NCBI RefSeq assembly: GCF_963678635.1
Contig: NC_087064.1
Location: 84,439,847-84,503,846 of the forward strand
Length of the DNA stretch: 64,000 nucleotides
Source: Symsagittifera roscoffensis
Lineage: Eukaryota; Xenacoelomorpha; Acoela; Convolutidae
Direction: 5' to 3'
Below the pieces are notes generated by a model. It was not told where the DNA came from and did not search any database. It was given only the letters and a program-made list of their open reading frames with translations. Positions within the stretch are counted from its first letter, which is position 1. The number at the start of each line of letters is the position of its first letter. Made by a program: the position numbers and the translations under genes. Below, in pieces: positions 52,201 through 62,582 of the stretch.

Positions 52201-54244
52201 TTCTCACGCTTATCTGGCTACGATCTCACTCTTTATTCTGTTTAAAACAAGTTCGTTGAGGACCTGTTATTCTCACGCGAATCTCACTACGATCTCATTC
52301 TTTGTTCTGTTTAAATCAAGTTCGTTGAAGACCTGTTATTCTCACGCTTATCTCGCTTCGATCTCACTCTCTGTTCTGTTTAAATCAAGTTCGTTGACGA
52401 CCTGTTATTCTCACGCTTATCTCATTACGATCTCACTTTTTGTTCTAATTAAAAACAAGTTTGTTGACGACCTGTTATTCTCACGCTTATCTCGCTACGA
52501 TCTCACTCTTTGTTATGTTCAAATCAAGTTCGTTGACGACCTGATATTCTAACGCTTATCTCGCTACGATATCACTCTTTGATCTGTTTAAATCAAGTTC
52601 GTTGACGACCTGTTATTCTCACGCTTATCTCGCTACGATCTCACTCCTTGTTCTGTTTAAAAACAAATTCGTTCACGACCTGTTATTCTCACGTTTATCT
52701 CGCTACGATCTCACTCTTTGTTCTGTTTAAATAAAGTTCATTGACGACCTGTTTTTCTCACGCTTATCTCGCTACGATCTCACTCTTTGTTCTGTTTAAA
52801 ACAAGTTCGGTGACGACCTGTTATTCGCACGCTTATCTCGCTACGATCTCACTCTTTGTTCTGTTTAAATCAAGTTCGTTGGCCATCTGTTTTTTTTTCA
52901 CGCTTATCTCGCTACAATCTCACTCTTTGTTCTGTTTAAATCAAGTTCGTTGACGACCTGTTATTCTCACGCTTATCTCGCTACGATCTCACTCTTTGAT
53001 CTGTTTAAATCAAGTTCGTTGACGACCTGTTATTCTCACGCTTATCTCGCTACGATCTCACTCCTTGTTCTGTTTAAAAACAAGTTCGTTGACGACCTGT
53101 TATTCTCACGCTTATCTCGCTACGATCTCACTCTTTGATCTGTTTAAATCAAGTTCGTTGATGACCTGTTATTCTCACGCTTATCTCGCTACGATCTCAC
53201 TCCTTGTTCTGTTTAAAAACAAGTTCGTTCACGACCTGTTATTTTCACGCTTATCTCGCTACGATCTAACTCTTTGTTCTGTTTAAATCAAGTTCATTGA
53301 CGACTTGTTATTCTCACGCTTATCTCGCTACGATCTCACTCTTTGTTCTGTTTAAATCAAGTTCGTTGACGACCTGTTATTCTCACGCTTATCTCGCTAC
53401 GATCTCACTCTTTGTTCTGTTGAAATCAAGTTCGTTGACGACTTGTGATTCGCACGCTTATCTCGCTACGATCTGACTCTTTGTTCTGTTTAAATCAAGT
53501 TCATTGACGACCTGTTATTCTCACGCTTATCTCGCTACGATCTCACTCTTTGTTTTGTTGAAATCATGTTCGTTGACGACCTGTGATTCGCACGCTTATC
53601 TCGCTACGATCTCACTCTTTGTTCTGTTTAAATCAAATTCGTTGACGACCTGTTTTTTTTTTCACGCTTATCACGCTACGATCTCACTCTCTGTTCTGTT
53701 TAAATCAAGTTCGTTGACGACCTGTTATTCTCACGCTTATCTCGCTACGATCTCACTTTTTGTTCTAATTAAAAACAAGTTTGTTGACGACCTGTTATTC
53801 TCACGCTTATCTCGCTACGATCTCATTCTTTGTTCTGTTCAAATCAATTTCGTTGACGACCTGATATTCTCACGCTTATCTCGCTACGATCTCACTCTTT
53901 GATCTGTTTAAATCAAGTTCGTTGACGACCTGTTATTCTCACGCTTATCTCGCTACGATCTCACTCCTTGTTCTGTTTAAAAACAAATTCGTTCACGACC
54001 TGTTATTCTGGCGCTTATCTCGCTACGATCTCACTCTTTGCTCTGTTTAAATCAAGTTCATTGACGACCTGTTTTTCTCACGCTTATCTCGCTACGATCT
54101 CACTCTTTGTTCTGTTTAAAACAAGTTCGGTGACGACCTGTTATTCGCACGCTTATCTCGCTACGATCTCACTCTTTGTTCTGTTTAAATCAAGTTCACT
54201 GGCCACCTGTTTTTTTTCACGCTTATCTCGTTACGGTCTCACTC

Positions 54245-55598
54245 TTTGTTCTGTTTAAATCAACTTCGTTGACGACCTGTTATTCTCACGCTTATCTCGC
54301 TACGATCACACGTTTTGTTCTAATTAAAAACAAGTTTGTTGACGACCTGTTATTCTCACGCTTATCTCGCTACGATCTCACTCTTTGTTCTGTTCAAATC
54401 AAGTTCGTTGGCGACCTGTTATTCTCACGCTTATCTCATTACGATCTCACTCTTTGATCTGTTTAAATCAAGTTCGTTGACGACCTGTTATTCTCACGCT
54501 TATCTCGCTACGATCTCACTCCTTGTTCTGTTTAAAAACAAGTTCGTTCACGACTTGTTATTCTCACGCTTATCTCGCTACGATCTCACTCGTTGTTCTG
54601 ATTAAATCAAGTTCGTTGACGACCTGATCTCACTCCTTGTTCTGTTTAAAACCAAATTCGTTCACGACCTGTTAATCTCACGCTTATCTCGCTACGATCT
54701 CACTCTTTGTTCTGTTTAAATCAAGTTCGTTGGCGACCTGTTATTCTCACGCTTATCTTGCTACGATCTCACTCTTTGTTCTGTTTAAATCAAGTTTGTT
54801 AGCGACCTGTTATTCTCACGCTTATCTGGCTACGATCTCGCTCTTTATTCTGTTTAAAACAAGTTCGTTGAGGACCTGTTATTCTGACGCGAATCTCAAT
54901 ACGATCTCATTCTTTGTTCTGTTTAAATCAACTTCGTTGACGACCTGTTATTCTCACGCTTATCTCGCTACGATCACACTTTTTGTTCTAATTAAAAACA
55001 AGTTTGTTGACGACCTGTTATTCTCACGCTTATCTCGCTACTATCTCACTCTTTGTTCTGTTCAAATCAAGTTCGTTGGCGACCTGTTATTCTCACGCTT
55101 ATCTCATTACGATCTCACTCTTTGATCTGTTTAAATCAAGTTCGTTGACGACCTGTTATTCTCACGCTTATCTCGCTACGATCTCACTCCTTGTTCTGTT
55201 TAAAAACAAGTTCGTTCACGACTTGTTATTCTCACGCTTATCTCGCTACGATCTCACTCGTTGTTCTGATTAAATCAAGTTCGTTGACGACCTGATATCA
55301 CTCCTTGTTCTGTTTAAAACCAAATTCGTTCACGACCTGTTAATCTCACGCTTATCTCGCTACGATCTCACTCTTTGTTCTGTTTAAATCAAGTTCGTTG
55401 GCGACCTGTTATTCTCACGCTTATCTTGCTACGATCTCACTCTTTGTTCTGTTTAAATCAAGTTTGTTAGCGACCTGTTATTCTCACGCTTATCTGGCTA
55501 CGATCTCGCTCTTTATTCTGTTTAAAACAAGTTCGTTGAGGACCTGTTATTCTGACGCGAATCTCAATACGATCTCATTCTTTGTTCTGTTTAAATCA
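54245..55598 (+). repeat. 668-bp tandem duplication in satellite B
   Basis: Copies are about 54245-54912 and 54913-55580. The landmark CAACTTCGTTGACGACCTG is at 54261 and 54929. Each copy includes one 25-bp-deleted unit (T of the CCTG landmark at 54625 and 55293), ACCAAATTCGTTCACG, CTTATCTGGCTACG, GATCTCGCTCTTTATTCTG and GACGCGAATCTCAATACG. The second copy carries GATATCAC where the first has GATCTCAC. Confidence 0.9.
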
Positions 55599-56791
55599 AG
55601 TTCTTTGAAGACCTGTTATTCTCATGCTTATCTCGCTTCGATCTCACTCTTTGTTATGTTTAACTCAAGTCCGTTGACGAACTGTTATTCTCACGCTTAT
55701 CTCGCTACGATCTCACTCTCTGTTCTGTTTAAATCAAGTTCGTTGACGACCTGTTATTCTCACGCTTATCTCATTACGATCTCACTTTTTGTTCTAATTA
55801 AAAACAAGTTTTTTGACGACCTGTTATTCGCACGCTTATCTCGCTACGATCTCACTCTTTGTTATGTTCAAATCAAGTTCGTTGACGACCTGATATTCTC
55901 ACGCTTATCTCGCTACGATATCACTCTTTGATCTGTTTAAATCAAGTTCGTTGACGACCTGTTATTCTCACGCTTATCTCGCTACGATCTCACTCCTTGT
56001 TCTGTTTAAAAACAAATTCGTTCACGACCTGTTATTCTCACGTTTATCTCGCTACGATCTCACTCTTTGTTCTGTTTAAATAAAGTTCATTGACGACCTG
56101 TTTTTCTCACGCTTATCTCGCTACGATCTCACTCTTTGTTCTGTTTAAAACAAGTTCGGTGACGACCTGTTATTCGCACGCTTATCTCGCTACGATCTCA
56201 CTCTTTGTTCTGTTTAAATCAAGTTCGTTGGCCATCTGTTTTTTTTCACGCTTATCTCGCTACGATCTCACTCTTTGTTCTGTTTAAATCAAGTTCGTTG
56301 ACGACCTGTTATTCTCACGCTTATCTCGCTACGATCTCACTCTTTGATCTGTTTAAATCAAGTTCGTTGACAACCTGTTATTCTCACGCTTATCTCGCTA
56401 CGATCTCACTCCTTGTTCTGTTTAAAAACAAGTTCGTTGACGACCTGTTATTCTCACGCTTATCTCGCTACGATCTCACTCTTTGATCTGTTTAAATCAA
56501 GTTCGTTGACGACCTGTTATTCTCACGCTTATCTCGCTACGATCTCACTCCTTGTTCTGTTTAAAAACAAGTTCGTTCACGACCTGTTATTTTCACGCTT
56601 ATCTCGCTACGATCTAACTCTTTGTTCTGTTTAAATCAAGTTCATTGACGACCTGTTATTCTCACGCTTATCTCGCTACGATCTCACTCTTTGTTCTGTT
56701 TAAATCAAGTTCGTTGACGACCTGTTTTTTTAAGGCTTATCTCGCTACGATCTCACTCGTTGTTCTGATTAAATCAAGTTCGTTGACGACC

Positions 56792-57570
56792 TGATCTCAC
56801 TCCTTGTTCTGTTTAAAACCAAATTCGTTCACGACCTGTTAATCTCACGCTTATCTCGCTACGATCTCACTCCTTGTTCTGTTTAAAAACAAGTTCGTTC
56901 ACGACCTGTTATTTTCACGCTTATCTCGCTACGATCTAACTCTTTGTTCTGTTTAAATCAAGTTCATTGACGACCTGTTATTCTCACGCTTATCTCGCTA
57001 CGATCTCACTCTTTGTTCTGTTTAAATCAAGTTCGTTGACGACCTGTTTTTTTAAGGCTTATCTCGCTACGATCTCACTCGTTGTTCTGATTAAATCAAG
57101 TTCGTTGACGACCTGATCTCACTCCTTGTTCTGTTTAAAACCAAATTCGTTCACGACCTGTTAATCTCACGCTTATCTCGCTACGATCTCACTCTTTGTT
57201 CTGTTTAAATCAAGTTCGTTGACGACCTGTTTTTTTAAGGCTTATCTCGCTACGATCTCACTCGTTGTTCTGATTAAATCAAGTTCGTTGACGACCTGAT
57301 CTCACTCCTTGTTCTGTTTAAAACCAAATTCGTTCACGACCTGTTAATCTCACGCTTATCTCGCTACGATCTCACTCTTTGTTCTGTTTAAATCAAGTTC
57401 GTTGACGACCTGTTTTTTTAAGGCTTACCTCGCTACGATCTCACTCGTTGTTCTGATTAAATCAAGTTCGTTGACGACCTGATCTCACTCCTTGTTCTGT
57501 TTAAAACCAAATTCGTTCACGACCTGTTAATCTCACGCTTATCTCGCTACGATCTCACTCTTTGTTCTGT
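56792..57570 (+). repeat. 183-bp three-unit repeat, tandem in at least three copies
   Basis: The deleted-unit landmark CCTGATCTCACTCCTTG has its T at 56792, 57114, 57297 and 57480. The last three are 183 bp apart. Each period is one deleted unit (about 44-45 bp, continuing with AAAACCAAATTCGTTCACG), one normal unit, and one TTTTTTTAAGGCTTATC unit followed by CTCGTTGTTCTGATTAAATC. The first interval is longer (322 bp). This is the shortest true higher-order period in satellite B. Confidence 0.9.
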
Positions 57571-58339
57571 TTAAATCAAGTTCGTTGGCGACCTGTTATT
57601 CTCACGCTTATCTCACTACGATCTCATTCTTTGTTCTGTTTAAATCAAGTTCGTTGAATACCTGTTATTCTCACGCTTATCTCGCTTCGATCTCACTCTT
57701 TGTTATGTTTAAATCAAGTTTGTTAGCGACCTGTTATTTTCACGCTTATCTGGCTACGATCTCACTCTTTATTCTGTTTAAAACAAGTTCGTTGAGGACC
57801 TGTTATTCTCACGCGAATCTCACTACGATCTCATTCTTTGTTCTGTTTAAATCAAGTTCGTTGAATACCTGTTATTCTCACGCTTATCTCGCTTCGATCT
57901 CACTCTTTGTTATGTTTAACTCAAGTCCGTTGACGAAATGTTATTCTCACGCTTATCTCGCTACGATCTCACTCTCTGTTCTGTTTAAATCAAGTTCGTT
58001 GACGACCTGTTATTCTCACGCTTATCTCATTACGATCTCACTTTTTGTTCTAATTAAAAACAAGTTTTTTGACGACCTGTTATTCTCACGCTTATCTCGC
58101 TACGATCTCACTCTTTGTTATGTTCAAATCAAGTTCGTTGACGACCTGATATTCTCACGCTTATCTCGCTACGATATCACTCTTTGATCTGTTTAAATCA
58201 AGTTCGTTGACGACCTGTTTTTCTCACGCTTATCTCGCTGCGATCTCAATCCTTGTTCTGCTTAAAAACAAATTCGTTCACGACCTGTTATTCTCACGTT
58301 TATCTCGCTACGATCTCACTCTTTGTTCTGTTTAAATAA

Positions 58340-59346
58340 AGTTCATTGACGACCTGTTTTTCTCACGCTTATCTCGCTACGATCTCACTCTTTGTTCTGT
58401 TTAAAACAAGTTCGGTGACGACCTGTTATTCGCACGCTTATCTCGCTATGATCTCACTCTTTGATCTGTTTAAATCAAGTTCGTTGACGACCTGTTATTC
58501 TCACGCTTATCTCGCTACGATCTCACTCTTTGATCTGTTTAAATCAAGTTCGTTGACGACCTGTTATTCTCACGCTTATCTCGCTACGATCTCACTCCTT
58601 GTTCTGTTTAAAAACAAGTTCGTTGACGACCTGTTATTCTCACGCTTATCTCGCTACGATCTCACTCTTTGTTCTGTTTAAATCAAGTTCGTTGGCCATC
58701 TGTTTTTTTTCACGCTTATCTCGCTACGATCTCACTCTTTGGTCTGTTTAAATCAAGTTCATTGACGACCTGTTATTCTCACGCTTATCTCGCTACGATC
58801 TCACTCTTTGTTCTGTTTAAATAAAGTTCATTGACGATCTGTTTTTCTCACGCTTATCTCGCTACGATCTCACTCTTTGTTCTGTTTAAAACAAGTTCGG
58901 TGACGACCTGTTATTCGCACGCTTATCTCGCTACGATCTCACTCTTTGTTCTGTTTAAATAAAGTTCATTGACGACCTGTTTTTCTCACGCTTATCTCGC
59001 TACGATCTCACTCTTTGTTCTGTTTAAAACAAGTTCGGTGACGAACTGTTATTCGCACGCTTATCTCGCTACGATCTCACTCTTTGATCTGTTTAAATCA
59101 AGTTCGTTGACGACCTGTTATTCTCACGCTTATCTCGCTACGATCTCACTCTTTGATCTGTTTAAATCAAGTTCGTTGACGACCTGTTATTCTCACGCTT
59201 ATCTCGCTACGATCTCACTCCTTGTTCTGTTTAAAAACAAGTTCGTTGACGACCTGTTATTCTCACGCTTATCTCGCTACGATCTCACTCTTTGTTCTGT
59301 TTAAATCAAGTTCGTTGGCCATCTGTTTTTTTTTCACGCTTATCTC
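58340..59346 (+). repeat. 623-bp duplication in satellite B
   Basis: About 58340-58723 matches 58963-59346 at an offset of 623 bp (nine units plus two bases). Shared landmarks are AAATAAAGTTCATTGACG, AAAACAAGTTCGGTGACG, two successive GATCTGTTTAAATC units, and a GTTGGCCATCTG unit with a T-tract that is one base longer in the second copy. The TAAAGTTCATTG to CGGTGACG pair also occurs at about 51970-52050, 52730-52810, 56080-56160 and 63580-63670, so it is a widely copied two-unit module. Confidence 0.8.
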
Positions 59347-60360
59347 GCTACGATCTCACTCTTTCGTCTGTTTAAATCAAGTTCGTTGACGACCTGTTAT
59401 TCTCACGCTTATCTCGCTACGATCTCACTCTTTGATCTGTTTAAATCAAGTTCGTTGACGACCTGTTATTCTCACGCTTATCTCGCTACGATCTCACTCC
59501 TTGTTCTGTTTAAAAACAAGTTCGTTGACGACCTGTTATTCTCACGCTTATCTCGCTACGATCTCACTCTTTGATCTGTTTAAATCAAGTTCGTTGACGA
59601 CCTGTTATTCTCACGCTTATCTCGCTACGATCTCACTCCTTGTTCTGTTTAAAAACAAGTTCGTTCACGACCTGTTATTTTCACGCTTATCTCGCTACGA
59701 TCTCACTCTTTGTTCTGTTTAAATCAAGTTCGTTGGCCATCTGTTTTTTTTCACGCTTATCTCGCTACGATCTCACTCTTTGGTCTGTTTAAATCAAGTT
59801 CATTGACGACCTGTTATTCTCACGCTTATCTCGCTACGATCTCACTCTTTGATCTGTTTAAATCAAGTTCGTTGACGACCTGTTATTCTCACGCTTATCT
59901 CGCTACGATCTCACTCTTTGATATGTTTAAATCAAGTTCGTTGACGACCTGTTATTCTCACGCTTATCTCGCTACGATCTCACTCCTTGTTCTGTTTAAA
60001 AACAAGTTCGTTCACGACCTGTTATTTTCACGCTTATCTCGCTACGATCTAACTCTTTGTTCTGTTTAAATCAAGTTCATTGACGACCTGTTATTCTCAC
60101 GCTTATCTCGCTACGATCTCACTCCTTGTTCTGTTTAAAAACAAGTTCGTTCACGACCTGTTATTTTCACGCTTATCTCGCTACGATCTCACTCTTTGAT
60201 CTGTTTAAATCAAGTTTGTTGACGACCTGTTATTCTCACGCTTATCTCGCTACGATCTCACTCCTTGTTCTGTTTAAAAACAAGTTCGTTCACGGTCTGT
60301 TATTTTCACGCTTATCTCGCTACGATCTAACTCTTTGTTCTGTTTAAATCAAGTTCATTG

Positions 60361-62582
60361 ACGACCTGTTATTCTCACGCTTATCTCGCTACGATCTCAC
60401 TCCTTGTTCTGTTTAAAAACAAGTTCGTTCACGACCTGTTATTTTCACGCTTATCTCGCTACGATCTCACTCTTTGATCTGTTTAAATCAAGTTCGTTGA
60501 CGACCTGTTATTCTCACGCTTATCTCGCTACGATCTCACTCCTTGTTCTGTTTAAAAACAAGTTCGTTCACGACCTGTTATTTTCACGCTTATCTCGCTA
60601 CGATCTAACTCTTTGTTCTGTTTAAATCAAGTTCATTGACGACCTGTTATTCTCACGCTTATCTCGCTACGATCTCACTCTTTGTTCTGTTTAAATCAAG
60701 TTCGTTGACGACCTGTTTTTTTAAGGCTTATCTCGCTACGATCTCACTCTTTGTTCTGTTGAAATCAAGTTCGTTGACGACCTGTGATTCGCACGCTTAT
60801 CTCGCTACGATCTCACTCTTTGTTCTGTTTAAAACAAATTCGTTGACGACCTGTTTTTTTTCACGCTTATCACGCTACGATCTCACTCTCTGTTCTGTTT
60901 AAATCAAGTTCGTTGACGACCTGTTGTTCTCACGCTTATCTCGCTACGATCTCACTTTTTGTTCTAATTAAAAACAAGTTTGTTGACGACCTGTTATTCT
61001 CACGCTTATCTCGCTACGATCTCATTCTTTGTTCTGTTCAAATCAAGTTCGTTGACGACCTGATATTCTCACGCTTATCTCGCTACGATCTCACTCTTTG
61101 ATCTGTTTAAATCAAGTTCGTTGACGACCTGTTATTCTCACGCTTATCTCGCTACGATCTCACTCCTTGTTCTTTTTAAAAACAAATTCGTGCACGACCT
61201 GTTATTCTCACGCTTATCTCGCTACGATCTCACTCTTTCTTCTGTTTAAATCAAGTTCATTGACGACCTGTTTTTCTCACGCTTATCTCGCTACAATCTC
61301 ACTTTTTGTTCTGTTTAAAACAAGTTCGGTGACGACCTGTTATTCGCACGCTTATCTCGCTACGATCTCACTCTTTGTTCTGTTTAAATCAAGTTCGTTG
61401 GCCACCTGTTTTTTTTTCACGCTTATCTCGTTACGATCTCACTCTTTGTTCTGTTTAAATCAAGTTCGTTGACGACCTGTTATTCTCACGCTTATCTCGC
61501 TACGATCTCACTCCTTGTTCTGTTTAAAAACAAGTTCGTTCACGACCTGTTATTTTCACGCTTATCTCGCTACGATCTCACTCTTTGATCTGTTTAAATC
61601 AAGTTCGTTGACGACCTGTTATTCTCACGCTTATCTCGCTACGATCTCACTCCTTGTTCTGTTTAAAAACAAGTTCGTTCACGACCTGTTATTTTCACGC
61701 TTATCTCGCTACGATCTAACTCTTTGTTCTGTTTAAATCAAGTTCATTGACGACCTGTTATTCTCACGCTTATCTCGCTACGATCTCACTCTTTGTTCTG
61801 TTTAAATCAAGTTCGTTGACGACCTGTTTTTTTAAGGCTTATCTCGCTACGATCTCACTCTTTGTTCTGTTGAAATGAAGTTCGTTGACGACCTGTGATT
61901 CGCACGCTTATCTCGCTACGATCTCACTCTTTGTTCTGTTTAAAACAAATTCGTTGACGACCTGTTTTTTTTCACGCTTATCACGCTACGATCTCACTCT
62001 CTGTTCTGTTTAAATCAAGTTCGTTGACGACCTGTTGTTCTCACGCTTATCTCGCTACGATCTCACTTTTTGTTCTAATTAAAAACAAGTTTGTTGACGA
62101 CCTGTTATTCTCACGCTTATCTCGCTACGATCTCATTCTTTGTTCTGTTCAAATCAAGTTCGTTGACGACCTGATATTCTCACGCTTATCTCGCTACGAT
62201 CTCACTCTTTGATCTGTTTAAATCAAGTTCGTTGACGACCTGTTATTCTCACGCTTATCTCGCTACGATCTCACTCCTTGTTCTTTTTAAAAACAAATTC
62301 GTGCACGACCTGTTATTCTCACGCTTATCTCGCTACGATCTCACTCTTTCTTCTGTTTAAATCAAGTTCATTGACGACCTGTTTTTCTCACGCTTATCTC
62401 GCTACAATCTCACTTTTTGTTCTGTTTAAAACAAGTTCGGTGACGACCTGTTATTCGCACGCTTATCTCGCTACGATCTCACTCTTTGTTCTGTTTAAAT
62501 CAAGTTCGTTGGCCACCTGTTTTTTTTCACGCTTATCTCGTTACGATCTCACTCTTTGTTCTGTTTAAATCAAGTTCGTTGA
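60361..62582 (+). repeat. 1111-bp tandem duplication in satellite B
   Basis: Copies are 60361-61471 and 61472-62582. The order of at least 15 unit variants is the same, including TTATTTTCACGC, GATCTAACTCTTTG, TTTTTTTAAGGCTTATC, CCTGTGATTCGCACGC, ACCTGTTGTTCTCACG, TTCTTTTTAAAAACAAATTC with GTGCACGACC, CTTTCTTCTG and AAGTTCGGTGACG. Differences I can see are few: AAATGAAG for AAATCAAG near 61874, and a one-base change in a T-tract. This looks like the most recent large duplication in the window. Confidence 0.92.
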
